A stretch of 64,000 nt of DNA from Coenobita brevimanus (lineage: Eukaryota; Arthropoda; Malacostraca; Decapoda; Coenobitidae): positions 33,092,501 through 33,156,500 of the forward strand of contig CM064732.1 of assembly GCA_032717465.1 (NCBI GenBank), given 5' to 3'. Below the pieces are notes generated by a model. The model was not told the origin of the DNA. It did no database searches and saw only the letters and a list, made by a program, of their open reading frames with translations. Numbering within the stretch: the stretch's first letter is position 1; every line of letters starts with the position of its first letter. The translations under genes were made by a program, and so were the position numbers. Positions 24,595 through 36,318 of the stretch are shown piece by piece.

Positions 24595-24960
24595 AGAAAG
24601 AGGGAAAGGAGAGGGACAAAGTGGGAGGGGTATGGAGAGGAAGGAATGAGTGGGAACGAAGACGGTGAGGACACAATTATGATAATATGTAGAAAGTCCG
24701 TGGAAAGAAGCAGACGATGGAAAGTGGAAAGTAGTTGGATAAAAAAGACCGTGAGAATGGGGACATGGAAGGAAAGAGGAGTGGGTGGGAAATAAGAGAG
24801 GGTGGGAAAATGAGTGTGGAGAAGGGAGAAAAATTGAGAAACGGAAGGTGCAAGCACGTTTTAATAGAGCTCAAGAAAAGAGGATGAGCCAATGAATATG
24901 TCCATAGTTTGGAAGGAACGTGGAGAGAATGGAAGGTCAGAGGAGAGGTGGTACTATGTA
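23890..24960. repeat. 1-kb polypurine (plus-strand GA-rich) tract
   Basis: The plus strand is overwhelmingly A and G, with words such as ggagag, aagga and gaggg, and few pyrimidines. A pure (GA)n run sits at about 24549-24593. The 215-residue minus-strand ORF here (Ser/Leu/Pro/Phe) is a composition artefact. The piece from 24960 to 25207 shows nothing recognisable. Confidence 0.85.
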
Positions 24961-25206
24961 GAAAAGAGTATAAAGGAAAGCCAACAACAAGAGACTTGTT
25001 GCTCCTTTAGAGACTGTTATCACAAAGCATACAACTAGTGTAACTGGTCTATGGCTCAAATAAGCAGGAAGGCTCTTGACATCCACCAAACTCTTTAGGC
25101 GTAGCTGGCAGGAAAGAGGGAGAAGGACAACCATGCAGCTAAGGAAATCATATTATAAACTAATATAACCTGGAAATTAAACACATTTAGTCAACGTAAG
25201 AAACAT

Positions 25207-26175
25207 ACTGTTGTTGTTGTTCGGCAGTTATTGCCTTCGTGATATGTACTGTAAGGCAACCTCATCCAGAAATGTATTATTAAAAATGAACATGCATAAG
25301 TGCGTGTTAGTTCTAATTCTGACCTGATTGTATTGTATGAAATCATAATCTGAAATGAGTTATTCAGACAAGAACATGCTTAAATGGGGATTAGAAGACA
25401 AATACTTTTCCAAGCAGATTTTGAATGTCAGTGCAGTAACAGAGTTTACCACATTAAGAGGCAATTTGTACCATATACTGTATTTGAAAGTCTACTGAAG
25501 AAAAGAAAAAAAAGGTACTTAGCTTTATGTAAGTTGAAACACAAGTTAGCAATTTTATGTCCATTACTTAAAGGATATTTTGACCAACCTACTGTGAAGT
25601 AGTCTACTTTTGGACCGTCAAATCTGCATAAACTTTTGCGATTCTATATTTCTGAACTTAATCCCCTCATACTCTGTGCTTAGATAAGGTAAAGAGATTC
25701 AACTCTTTCAAAAGTTCCTCATATGCTTTACAGTATATCTCAATCTAAGTATCATTTTTGTTACCCTTCACTGTACTGTCTAGAGTTTCTCCGAGATTTT
25801 TTTTTGTAATAAGGTGACGAGAACTGTACACAGTACAAATGTGGCCATTGTATTGAAATGTACAATGCAAAGACTATATTATCTGATTTCTATTTGAATG
25901 CCCCAAATACAATCCGGTAAATTTATATTGTAATATATATTTTACAGCATCTGTCCCCTACTTGCAGGATTTCAGATAATTTGTTCTGGTAACTCCTAGT
26001 CTTTTTCATGCCTTACATTATCAGTTTCAGTGACGATAACAGCATAGTTCGAACTCACTTTTTGATTGCCAATGATTAGTATTATATAGCTGCTAATAAT
26101 GAAGATCCATCTGCCATGTTTGGGCCCATTTAAACAGTTTATCAGGTCTCTTTGAACTGCCTGCTTTTGTATTAC
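25207..26175 (-). pseudogene. CR1-like LINE relic, RT C-terminus and 3' end
   Basis: No long ORF, but the minus strand still reads through shifting frames as a CR1/Jockey-type RT tail: DKLFKWAQTWQMDLHY near 26110-26150, then EELLKELNLFTLSK near 25690-25730. Next comes the terminal motif WYKLPLNVVNSV near 25450 followed by ALTFKICLEKYL. The 3' end carries (ACA)n-like repeats near 25210. Many stops and indels mark an old copy. The order of motifs along the minus strand is right for the family, which is the main support. Confidence 0.7.
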
Positions 26176-26476
26176 CGTGTCTTCTCTGTTACAAATTTTC
26201 GAATTATCGGTAAATTTAGAAATTTTTCAAATGAATCTTCATCAATATTATATAGTGATGAGAAGGGTGGGTGGTGAACTGAATGAAAGGAAGGCAATGA
26301 TTGATTATGCGTGTGTGGATGAAAGGATGCGAAGATGTGTAATGGATGCAAGAGTTTATAGAGGTTGGGGGAGTGGACTTTCTGACCACTACTTGGAGGT
26401 GGCCAGAATCAACGTCCAATTATAATGGAGAAATAGAAGAAGGGAAAGACGAGAGGAAGGAGTAGTTGCAAGGAGA

Positions 26477-27931
26477 GTGGAAAGGTTACAAGTGGATGAG
26501 AAAAAGGCAGAGTATAAGAGAGAAGTGGAGGAACGATTGTGCAAATATGAATTGGAGCAGATGGGACACGTGGAAGGTGTGTGTAGCATATTTACAGAAG
26601 AAATATGTGCAGCATGTGATGTGGTGTGTGGAAGGAAGAGAAGACGGAGGGGGGTGCAAGGAACAGCGTGGTGGACTGAAGAGGTGAAACAGGTTGTGGC
26701 ACAAAAGAAGAAAGCATACAATGAATGGATGAGAAATAGGGGCGTGGAAGAAGTTGGGAGGGGGAAGAGAGAGTTATATGTAGAAAGAAAGAGAGAGGTG
26801 AAAAGATTAGTAAGAGAGAGTAAGAAGAGAGTGGATGAGGAATTTGGTAGGAATTTGAGTGTAAAGTGGAGAGACTGTAAGAAAATGTTCTGGAAAGAGG
26901 TGAAAAGAGTAAGACAGGGTGGAAGTGAAGTTAGCAGGGGAGTGAAAGATAAAAATGGTAGATTACTAGTGGAGAAGGGAGAAAAAGTGAGCAGATGGAG
27001 AGAACACTTTAAGGAATTGTTGAACGTAGAGGATGGAAGTAATGCGAGTATAAGTGGCTGGGGAATGGCTGGGAGAAGGAGGGAGGTGAGAAGACAGGAA
27101 GAAATCAGTAGGATAGAAGTTGTGGAAGCAATGAAGAAAGTTAAATCAGGGAAAGCCCCAGGAATTGATGGAGCGTGTGGTGAAATGCTGAAGCATGGGG
27201 GAGAGATAGTAGTAGAATGGATGTGGAAGATTTGCAGATTAGCCTGGGAGGAAGGTAGAGTCCCGGAGAATTGGAAGTCAGGTATAATTATTCCCTTGTA
27301 CAAAGGAAAAGGGGAAAAAGAAGTGTGTGGTAATCATAGGGGCATTTGTCTTCTTAGTATAATAGGAAAAGTGTATGGTAGGATACTTATTGACAGAGTT
27401 AGAGAAAGAACAGAGAAATTAGTTGGAGAAGAACAGGGAGGTTTTAGGAAGGAAAGAGGTTGTGTAGATCAGATATTCATTCTTAGATCTTTAGTGGAAA
27501 AGTTTCTAGAGAAGGGAAAGAAGTTGTATGCGGCTTTCATGGATTTGGAGAAAGTATATGACAGGGTGGATAGACAAGGATTGTGGAAAGTGTTAAGAAT
27601 ATATGGAGTAGATGGGAAGTTGTTGAATGCTGTGAAGAGTATGTACGATGGTGCGAAGGCTGCAGTGCGTGTGGATGGTGAACTAAGTGAATTTTTCTCT
27701 TTGAAAGTTGGGTTGAAACAGGGATGTGTCATGTCTCCATGGTTGTTCAATCTGTACATGGATGGGGTAATAAAAGAGGTACAAGGTAGGGTAGTGGATG
27801 TTGGAGTGGCCCTGGTGAGAGAGGATAGTGTTTGGAAACTCCCTGTGCTGTTGTTTGCAGATGATACTGTGTTGTTGAGTGAAGACGAAGGGGAGCTGCA
27901 AGGCTTGGTGGATGAGTCTGGGAGAGTGTAA
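26477..27931 (+). CDS. LINE B reverse transcriptase, main frame
   Basis: 484 residues. A basic coiled N-terminal linker (about 1-180; KKAYNEWMRNRGVEEV, FWKEVKRVRQGG) is followed by RT from about 205 (KVKSGKAPGIDGACGEML). It continues through IIIPLYKGKGEKEVCGNHRG, EEQGGFRKERGCVDQIF, FMDLEKVYDRVDRQGLWK and LKQGCVMSPWLFNLYMDGV to the catalytic FADD near residue 460. The enzyme would nick DNA with its endonuclease and copy its RNA at the nick. The frame ends prematurely at 27931 just after the catalytic box because two bases are missing relative to the minus-strand copy at about 34000. The RT thumb continues in the next frame. Confidence 0.9.
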   Translation: MERLQVDEKKAEYKREVEERLCKYELEQMGHVEGVCSIFTEEICAACDVVCGRKRRRRGVQGTAWWTEEVKQVVAQKKKAYNEWMRNRGVEEVGRGKRELYVERKREVKRLVRESKKRVDEEFGRNLSVKWRDCKKMFWKEVKRVRQGGSEVSRGVKDKNGRLLVEKGEKVSRWREHFKELLNVEDGSNASISGWGMAGRRREVRRQEEISRIEVVEAMKKVKSGKAPGIDGACGEMLKHGGEIVVEWMWKICRLAWEEGRVPENWKSGIIIPLYKGKGEKEVCGNHRGICLLSIIGKVYGRILIDRVRERTEKLVGEEQGGFRKERGCVDQIFILRSLVEKFLEKGKKLYAAFMDLEKVYDRVDRQGLWKVLRIYGVDGKLLNAVKSMYDGAKAAVRVDGELSEFFSLKVGLKQGCVMSPWLFNLYMDGVIKEVQGRVVDVGVALVREDSVWKLPVLLFADDTVLLSEDEGELQGLVDESGRV

Positions 27932-27947
27932 GAAACGGAATCTGTAG

Positions 27948-28631
27948 GTGAATGTAGGGAAGAGTAAAGTGATGGTGTTTGAGAGAGGTGAAGTCAGTGA
28001 ATGTACAGCGAGGTTGGATGGTGAGGAATTGGAAAATGTGAGTACGTTTAAGTACTTGGGTAGTGTGATGAGCAAGGATGGAGGTTTGGAGGGTGAAGTG
28101 CTTGAAAGGGTACAGCAGGGAAGAAAGGTTGCTGGTTCTTTGAAAGCAGTGATAAGAAACAGGGAAGTGAGCATGGAAGTGAAAAAGTTACTACATGACA
28201 GTATTGTGATACCAACTCTAACGTACGGAAGTGAAGCTTGGACGTTGTTGGAAGGACACAAGTCAAGAGTGAGAGCAGTGGAAATGAGTTATTTAAGAGG
28301 AGCCTGTGGAGTCACATGGAGAGATAGGCTGACGAATGAGGATATAATGGAACGTTGTGGTGTTGATGTGGATGTGATAGGGAGCGTTATGAGGAACACA
28401 CTGAGGTGGTTTGGCCATGTGGAGAGGATGGAGGGTGAAAGACTGACGAAGAGAGTGTATGTGAGTGAGGTGGAGGGGGGAATAGGGAGGGGGAGGCCGA
28501 GGATGAGATGGAGGGATGGGGGTGGAGAGGTATATGAGAGAGGGGGTGTGAGTTGGGAGCAGGGTAGTGAAATGGCGGAGGACAGGGCGACTTGGAGGCG
28601 ATTTGTTTGTGGCCACCTCAAACGGGATTGA
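27948..28631 (+). CDS. LINE B RT thumb and C-terminal domain
   Basis: 227 residues continuing the RT in another frame: [47 protein letters not shown], then [20 protein letters not shown] and the Arg/Gly-rich [12 protein letters not shown]. The C-terminus [12 protein letters not shown] ends about 15 bases before the element's 3' tail, so the 3' UTR is very short, as in RTE-type elements. No RNase H. Confidence 0.88.
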   Translation: MNVGKSKVMVFERGEVSECTARLDGEELENVSTFKYLGSVMSKDGGLEGEVLERVQQGRKVAGSLKAVIRNREVSMEVKKLLHDSIVIPTLTYGSEAWTLLEGHKSRVRAVEMSYLRGACGVTWRDRLTNEDIMERCGVDVDVIGSVMRNTLRWFGHVERMEGERLTKRVYVSEVEGGIGRGRPRMRWRDGGGEVYERGGVSWEQGSEMAEDRATWRRFVCGHLKRD

Positions 28632-28640
28632 GGCGTCTGG

Positions 28641-28644
<4 letters not shown>

Positions 28645-28723
<79 letters not shown>
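28645..28723. repeat. (TA)n microsatellite at LINE B 3' end
   Basis: Begins directly after GGCAATA, the 3' terminus shared by family B copies, and so probably grew from the element's tail. The interval 28724-29334 has no recognised gene. Confidence 0.95.
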
Positions 28724-28724
<1 letters not shown>

Positions 28725-29332
28725 GCAGTACCCTCGAATACAAGACGGGTTTGTCCAAGATGTTTTGCGTCCAAGATGGAGACCATAAATATTAATCCAA
28801 AATATTGCCGTAATATGGTTGCATATGTCCAATACGGAAGCAACGGTTCATAACAGCTCAGATCCAAGGAGAATACAGCTATGACCGTCTTGCCCGGTCC
28901 AACACGGTTCCTGTGCCCGGGAGAGTGACGTGGTTGAGATGTTGTCCCATAAAATATTGGCATCTGGTCACGTGGTGAGCAAGCAAAGCTTGCTTTTGTC
29001 TCTCACCAGAGTATCGTGGACACACTGCATGTTGCACTCAGCAGTTGCTCCAAGGTTAATGCCTGTCCTTACTTAACCATGCCTAGGAAACTGTCTGCTA
29101 ACCCCTTGAAGCGCCACCATCTACCTCAGGTTACTAAGCTGGAGATAATTGAGCTTCTAAGCTGGAGATAAGCTCAGAAACACACGTTTTCAATGTGAGG
29201 AAATATGTTTTGGTGTCAAAATAGGTCTAGGTTAATGTTTTTAGGGGCACTTTTCGAAGATTTTGTGACAATATTAATTTTTTCCATTAGGTCCCCTTAT
29301 GCGACAATATTGTCATCTTGGACGCAAGGGTG

Positions 29333-29334
<2 letters not shown>

Positions 29335-29385
<51 letters not shown>
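29335..29385. repeat. (TA)n microsatellite
   Basis: TA run abutting the left end of the Tc1/mariner-like element. Confidence 0.95.
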
Positions 29386-29388
<3 letters not shown>

Positions 29389-30372
29389 GGTGGGCAGATA
29401 AAGATGAAACCTAGGAAAAAAAAAAAAGACTGAAAAATAATTTATTTGAAAGTTTAGTGGCTGGTGATGTTTCCTCTGAGTTGAGTACCTCCCTCAGACG
29501 TTGAGGCATACTCCTAGCAAGGTTCTCCAGGTAACTGTCCACTAAAGTCCCCCAGATCTCTCTTATTGCAGCTTGAAGACGTGGCATGGCGGTGGTAGGA
29601 ACAGCTGTTAACCTCCCCCCTTGATGCTCTTATCACTGAAACATACTTTCATCTATTGCTCCTCACTCCAGTGGAGATATTTCTTTGCAAACGTCACCCT
29701 CTTGTGCTTTATCTGTTGGGTTAGGAGTGGTTTCTGGGCAGCACACTGACAGCGAAGGTTGAGGTGCCTCTGGAGCCGTTCACGGATGGTACGAAGTGCC
29801 ACGTGTCCTAGCAATTTTGGGTACATCCTCTTCAATTCAGTGGAAGAAATGAAAGGGTTCTTGAGTACTGCTCTTCTGAGGATGTGTCAGTCTTTAGGGA
29901 AGTCACTCTGGGCTGTCATTTTCGAGGTTTTGGTGAAGGAACTACATAGGGAGGCAAATGGTGACTGGCCGAAAGAATGTGCAACACAGTGGACTTGGAG
30001 TGGCCAACTTGCCTACAGATCTCAGTAATGGTGACATTTTCTTCCCTTAGAGCCATTAAGCGGGCTCTCTCCTCCTTGGAAGTAGTCTTGCCAACTATGC
30101 TGAGGCAAAGGATAGTGTGTGAAGGCAAGAAAATGGCTGTTGTCCTTCAGCAGGGTAAAGACAACTTGGGACACTGAGGGTAGCATGGTACCACTCTCCA
30201 GTTTCATGCCAGACGAAGCTGGGGACGGTTGTAAAGCATGTGACAACACTCAGAAGTTGCCAGCTGGCGCGATATCACAATCCATGATACCCAAGGGTTA
30301 GAATGGCATGATGAGTTTACCCTCTTTTTCCATTGTAATATATGGCACGGTTCCATCTTTATCCACCGAGAC
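29386..30372 (-). pseudogene. Tc1/mariner-like transposon with internal deletion
   Basis: TA dinucleotides flank imperfect terminal inverted repeats: left CAGGGTGGGCAGATAAAGATG, right (reverse complement) GTCTCGGTGGATAAAGATGG. Minus-strand pieces of transposase are a helix-turn-helix DNA-binding part (LMALREENVTITEICRQVG, then HSKSTVLHIL near 30000), then QQIKHKRVTFAKKYLHW near 29670 and the first catalytic region FSDKS near 29635, where the family usually has DES. The sequence then jumps to a C-terminal piece (SMPQRLREVLNS near 29490). The second and third catalytic acidic residues are absent. It is dead, but its ends could be recognised in trans. Confidence 0.82.
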
Positions 30373-30419
30373 TATATGTATACATACATATACATAAATA
30401 TATATAATAAAAATAATAA

Positions 30420-30612
30420 TTTGGTTTTACGCCTGGTATCCCTTAAGGGCTAAGGCGTTGCCCCTGGGTAGGGGACTTTTGGACTGGAGCGTGTAGCATT
30501 TTATGACCGGATGCCCTTCCTGATGTCTACCAATGACCCTTGGGTGGATTCGGTCCTCCGACCTTTAGGTCAGATTGGAGTGCTCTAACCCACTAAGCCA
30601 TGGCTGCTGCAA
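30420..30612 (-). mobile_element. Second type of tRNA-derived SINE
   Basis: The minus strand starts GCAGCCATGGCTTAGTGG, with A-box-like 'tggcttagtgggttagagc' and B-box-like 'ggaccgaatcc' spaced as in a tRNA. A body follows containing GGAAGGGCATCCGGTCATAA, a phrase I associate with SINE bodies in several animals. The 3' tail is A/T-rich (TTATTATTTTTATTAT). About 190 bp. It is unrelated to the SINE at 682. The ORFs across it are not real. Confidence 0.75.
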
Positions 30613-31874
30613 TATATATACATATATCAGACTGGGGCCCAAAATTGTACCCAGTTACACTCCATGTCTGGCAACTTTCCAGTCTTATTTTTTCCATTTA
30701 TTATATATGTTTGCTTTCAGCCAGTAAGTCAGTTATTTATCCATCTGAACATTTAGTCCCAGGGCTTATTCATCTTTACTGATTGCAAGCCACAAATCTC
30801 TGTTGCTTACTATAATAACATTAATCTGGCTAACTTCATTAGGAAGTGGGATAGGTGCATGATTTGTAATAATTACAATTATTGTATTTGAGGTTATAAA
30901 TACGAATTCTCGCAATTGCAGTATCGTTAGTAATATGCTCTTCATTATATCTGAGTGGGAGTCCTGTTGTTGGTATTATTATCTTCTTGTTTATGAGGTT
31001 GTTGAAAAAGCCAATTAGGTTTAAGCTGATACTAGTAACAAACGTTTCAAGGGTTTTCTATCTTTTTTTTTTTTTTTTTTTTTTACAGAACATCAAATTT
31101 GTTTTAATTGATTTAATTTTTTGGTGGCAGTGATTTTTTTTTAATATATTTTATTTGCAGACAATGCTTAACAATAGTGCTTCACTATTTTGGGTCTTTT
31201 TTTTTTTTTTAAGGCATAGCTGCACAGAGGAATATACAGTGTGTCTTGTCAAGCATTATTGTAAAAAATATTACTGGATTAATTATATCTGACATTTTTA
31301 CAATGGGATGTCCACCACTAATACACCCACTGCAGAAAGTTTTGCAATACTCCCGACTTTTTGTTATACTTATATATTTTAAGATTAAAAAAAAAATCAT
31401 GAGCTATTGGTAACCACTCAGTATCTGGTGGTTAGGCTATTATTGTCTACGATCATTTTCAGATGTTTTGACATGGAATCAGATTAAAGAAAAATTCCCT
31501 ACTTTAGTCCTGCACCCACATCTTACTGGATTTGGTCAGGTGGGGCATGGATAAGGCATCCTGACATTTAAAGGTCTATTCATGAACAGCAAAGCATTTT
31601 CAATATGAATAAAGGTCTGAACTGTCCCCTGAATATTACTGTCACTGAACTACTTGAGCTTTATTTTGGACCAATGACACGGTTCACAATCCTGCATAAA
31701 GATGCCACATCTGTGATTATCATAAACTGTATGCAAATTATTCTAACACCTGCAAATACCAATCACTGTTCACTATAACATTCTGCAAGGGGAAGTACAA
31801 ATTATCTGTTGCATTAGCACCACTAAAGCAGACCTAGATCATAAAATGGTCAGTTCTTTTTTCCTTTTTAATAC
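30613..31874. other. Unassigned AT-rich DNA
   Basis: No gene, element or structured RNA recognised. It contains T runs at about 31064-31084 and 31199-31212 and an A run near 31387. Confidence 0.6.
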
Positions 31875-32734
31875 TGTTACGTCTCCGACCAACATTGCCA
31901 CAGGCTCAAACAGCAGTAGTTCAGTACAGGAAGGACGTTGCCCAGTGAGTTGTTATTCCTATGGTCAGACTTTAGGTTCACAGTACACAGGATCAGCTCA
32001 GGCGACTTAAATAAACACTGGCTCCTTAAGTTCACTATCTTTGTTTTCAACACAGTTACACTTAATGCTTTACAATTTCACTTCATTATTCTCACAAGCA
32101 CTGGAGCTATACAAACTTTACTAACTGCAGTTACATTTAATGACAACACTTCACTATTTTCACGAGTACCAATGATATACAAACTTCAATAACACTTCAC
32201 TGTTTGCCAACAACACTTCACTGTGTTCACAGGTACCAAAAATATACAAACTTCATTGACACTGCACTACACTCAAACTGAACTAAAATCAACTGAACTT
32301 GCTCTATTCTCTTCCCCATCATTACATAGCCTTACATTACTCGAGAATTTTCCAGCACAAACTCGACGGGGCAACAGTTAACAGTTACGGTACTAAGTAG
32401 GAGACATCAAAACATGCCAGAGGTTTCTTACATAACACTAAATTATTTAGCAGATAAACTTAAATTAAATAACATACTTTAACAAGCAATCGCATGAATA
32501 AATCATTATCAAGAAAAGAACACAAAAATTAATACAGAACTTACGAAACAACAACGATCATAAACAGCAGGCAAACTGGCAACTCAGACTCATACCAGAA
32601 CCTACGGTAAACATTGGGAAATGTCGAGAAAGCTTCTCGACCACCCAACTGGCAAATCTCACTTCTTAACAGTACTTTTCCTGGTAAACTGATAGTCATA
32701 AATGCATGCTGTTACAGGACGAATTACCATAACA
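31875..32734. repeat. Candidate solo LTR with internal 67-bp tandem repeats
   Basis: Starts TGTTACG and ends CATAACA, giving short inverted termini with TG...CA like the two LTR elements, over about 860 bp without coding content. Inside, three imperfect units ('acttcact.t.ttcac.ag.acc...atatacaaactt') start near 32073, 32144 and 32211. No target duplication is visible at these exact ends, so the boundaries and the call are tentative. Confidence 0.35.
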
Positions 32735-33252
32735 TTGCTCAATTAAGCTCTTGCGTCCACTGTCGATAACTTTGGGCAAATTTGAGATAAACTATGTGCA
32801 TTTTTTTGTGTGTTTGTGTGTGTGTGTGTGGGGGGGGTTCTTGACAGCATGACAACAGGCTAGTTCAACTAATTTCAGAAATGATTATTTGATGGTGCAG
32901 TGTGATACATGTCCCAGGATATCAGAGTGAGTTCTCTGCAACTCTAGTTATACTAGAAGTCCTGAGTACTTCTTGACTCCAAAGAGAGACTGAGACCTTA
33001 GAAGTCTTGTGTGGTCGACAGATCAAGGTTTCATTGACAAGAGAGAAGCGGCTGGCAGGCTATGATCAGGGATGAAGTATTCATGACCAGTTACATTTGA
33101 ATACAGTATTTATGCTTATTTCTTTCTTATTTGAATTATTATTACAATATACCAAGGTAATTGCGTTCTGTTTCGAAAACTAAGGCAAAGTATTCATATT
33201 CGCCAAATAATTTGACGAAGTCTTAGATTTATTACCAATAATAACCATCCAT
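32735..33252. other. Unassigned DNA with (GT)n
   Basis: GT-rich run and a G run at about 32806-32838. Nothing else is recognised before the LINE B tail at about 33253. Confidence 0.6.
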
Positions 33253-33282
33253 TTGACTATCTATCTATCTATATATCTATTG

Positions 33283-36165
33283 CCAGACGCCTTAATCCCG
33301 TATGGGGTAGCCACAAACAAATCGCCTCCATGTCGCTCTGTCCTCCGCCATTTCATTCCCCTGCTTCCAGCTCACACCCCCTTCTCTTTTACCTCTCCAC
33401 TCCATCCCTCCATCTCATCCTTGGCCTCCCCCTCCCTCTCCCCCCCTCCACCTCACTCACATACACTCTCCTCGTCAGTCTCTCACTCTCCATCCTCTCC
33501 ACATGGCCAAACCACCTTAATGTGTTTCTCCTAACGCTTCCTATCACATCCACATCCACATTACAACACTCCTTCACTTCCTCATTGGTCAGTCTGTCTC
33601 TCCATGTGACTTCACATGCTCCTCTCAAATAATTCAGTTCCACTGCTCTCACTCTTGACTTCTGTCCCTCCAACAAGGTCCAAGCTTCACTTCCATGTGT
33701 TAGAGTTGGTATCACAATACTGTCATGTTGTAGCTTTTTCACTTCCATGCTCACTTCCCTGTTTCTTATCATTGCTTTCAAGGAACCAGCAACATTTCTT
33801 CCCTGCTGCACCCTTTCAAGCACTTCACCCTCTAAACATCCATTCTTACTCATCACACTACCCAAGTACTTAAACGCACTCACATTCTCCATTTCCTCCC
33901 CATCCAATCTCACTGTACATGCACTGACTTCACTTCTCTCGAAGACCATCATTTTGCTCTTCCCTACATTCACCTTTAGACTCTGATTCTTACACACTCT
34001 CCCAGACTCATCCACCAAGCCTTGCAGCTCCCCTTCGTATTCACTTTACAACACAGTATCATCTGCAAACAACAGTACAGAGATTTTCCAAACACTGCCC
34101 TCTCTCACTAGAGCAGCTCCAACATCCACTTCCCTACCTTGTCTCTCTCTTACAACCCCATCCATATACAGATTGAACAACCATGGAGACATGACACATT
34201 CCTGTTTCAAACCAACCTTCCAATAGAAAAATTCACTCAGTTCACTATCCACACTCACAGAAGCCTTAGCACCCTCATACATACTCTTCACGGCCTTCAG
34301 CAACTGCCCATCTACTTCATATATTCTTAATACTTTACACATCTCCTTGTCTATCCACCCTGTCATATGCTTTCTCCAAATCCATGAAGGCTGCATACAA
34401 CTTCTTTCCCTTCTCTAGAAACTTTTCCACTAAAGACCTCCCTGTTCTTCTCCAACTAATTCCCCTACCATATATTTTTCCTATTACACCAAGAAGGCAA
34501 AGCCCCCTGTAATTACCACACACTTCTTTTTCCCCTTTTCCTTTACACAGAGGAATAATTATACCTGACTTCCAATCCTCCGGGACTCTACCTTCCTCCC
34601 AGACCAATCTGCACATCTTCCACATCTATTCTATTACCATCCTCCACACCTCAGCATTTCACCACACACTCCATCAATTCCTGGGGCTTTCTCCATTTTA
34701 ACTTTCTTCATTGCTTCCACAACTTCCATCCTCCTGATTTCTTCCTCGTTTCTCACATCCCTCCATCTCCCATCCATTCCCCAGCCACTTATACTTGCAT
34801 TACTTTCATTCTCTATGTTCAACAATTCATTAAAGTTTTCTCTCCATCTGCTCACTTTTTCTCCCTTCTGCAGTGGTAATCTACCATTTTTATCTTTCAC
34901 TCCCCAAATAACTTCTTTGGCACCCTATCTAACTCTCCTTACCTCCTTCCAGAACAGTTTCTTACATTCCCTCCACTTTTCACTGAAATTCTTTCCAAAT
35001 TCCTCATCCACTCGCTTCTTACTCTCTCTTACTAATCTTTTCACCTCCCTCCTCCTCCCTACATATAACTCTGTCTTCCATTTCTCAACTTCATCCACAC
35101 TCCTGTTTCTCATCCACTCACTATTTGCTTTCTTCTTTTGTGCCACAGCCTCTCTCACCTCTTCAGTCCACCGTGCTGTTCCCTGCATCCCCTTTCGTCT
35201 TCTCTTCACGCCACACACCACCTCACATGCTGCACCGATTTCTTCTGTGAATATCTTGCACACACCCAGTCACTCCTCCACTTCCCTCTTATATTCTGCG
35301 TTTTTTCCATCCTCTCGTATCTTTTCTACCCTCCTTGTGAGAACTACTTCCTCCTGTCCTTCCCTTCTTCTATTTCCCTATTTAGTTTGGACTTTGATTC
35401 TGACAGTCACAAAACGGTGGTCCGAAAGTCCACTCCCCCAACCTCTATATACAATTGCATCCATTATACTCCTTCTCAGCCTTTCATCCACACACACATA
35501 ATCAGTCATTGCCTTCCACTAATTCATTTCACCACCCACCCTTCTCATCACTAGCCACGTATACCAGTGGATCAATTTGTGCCTGAAGAGGGTATTTGCT
35601 ATCACCAACCCCTCCTGGCACAAATGTCCACTAAAGCACTGCCATTATCACTCATCTCTGCAGGCACACCCCACTCACCAACTACTCCATCCACCTTCAC
35701 ATTCCCTACTTTTCCATTCATATCTCCAATCAAAAACACTCTCTCATTCCTTTCAGATTTTTCCAAGCACACTTCCACAATTGTCCAAAACTCTTCTCTC
35801 ATTCTGCTCGCACGATCTTGCGTTGGCGCATACACACACACACACACACACACAATCGCCCACATTTGTAGTCCAACTTTCACTCTTACCCACACAATCC
35901 TTGAGCCAACTGATCCATACTCTCTTATGTTCTCCCTCCATCTGTAACTTACAACAATACACACTCCTTCTTTTGCCCTCTCATTCTCACCTACTCCCTC
36001 TCATACCTCATCCATACTCTCATTCTCTCACACTCTCACTTTAACATTTAGTTTCAGTTAATCCACATACATCCATTTTCGCACCCTGAAGCACCTGGAC
36101 AATCTCTCTTTCTTTCACCTCATCATTTGCACCTTTTACATTCCATGCAAGGAGTAGACTGTAGC
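33283..36165 (-). pseudogene. LINE family B, near full-length reverse copy
   Basis: The minus strand begins near 36150 with an AP-endonuclease start (AWNVKGANDEVKEREI, MDVCGLTE), continues with RVFLIGDMNGKVGN near 35720 and GWGSGLSDHR near 35440, then RT pieces. These are 34925-35263, 34634-34900 (MEKAPGIDGVCGEML), 34335-34625, 34046-34396 (MSPWLFNLYMDGV; LLFADDTVL) and 33389-34018 ([22 protein letters not shown]). Several frameshifts break it. The 3' end GGCAATA sits at 33283 with a degenerate (GATA)n tail at 33253-33282. A (CA)n run has grown inside the endonuclease region at about 35832-35853. This copy extends furthest 5' of all family members here. Confidence 0.9.
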
Positions 36166-36318
36166 ACAAGTCGAGCAGGGCAGTACTCCCAAGGAGGATG
36201 GAAAGCTGATGACAGGGAGAGCTGGAGCTCCCTTTTCATCAGCCCTCGGGACTAGGTCCCGACCATCCCCCTTTGCTGAACTTTTTCAGTGTCTCAGTAA
36301 CACAGAGAGTAGACCAGC

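Larger units (their letters stand above)
26253..28646 (+). mobile_element. LINE family B, 5'-truncated long copy
   Basis: Starts within the endonuclease C-terminus (GWGSGLSDHYLEVARI near 26365), contains the RT ORFs at 26477 and 27948, and ends 'gaggcgtctggcaata', running straight into (TA)n at 28645-28723. Other copies of the family are at 1-190, 22452, 33283, 55997 and 62205. Confidence 0.92.

Noticed and set aside
24210..24857. 215-codon minus-strand ORF rich in Ser, Leu, Phe, Pro
   Set aside because: It is produced by the pyrimidine-only strand of the polypurine tract.
26389..27303. 304-codon minus-strand ORF
   Set aside because: Antisense shadow of the LINE B RT.
34815..35554. Long plus-strand ORFs
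   Set aside because: Antisense shadows of the reverse LINE B copy.
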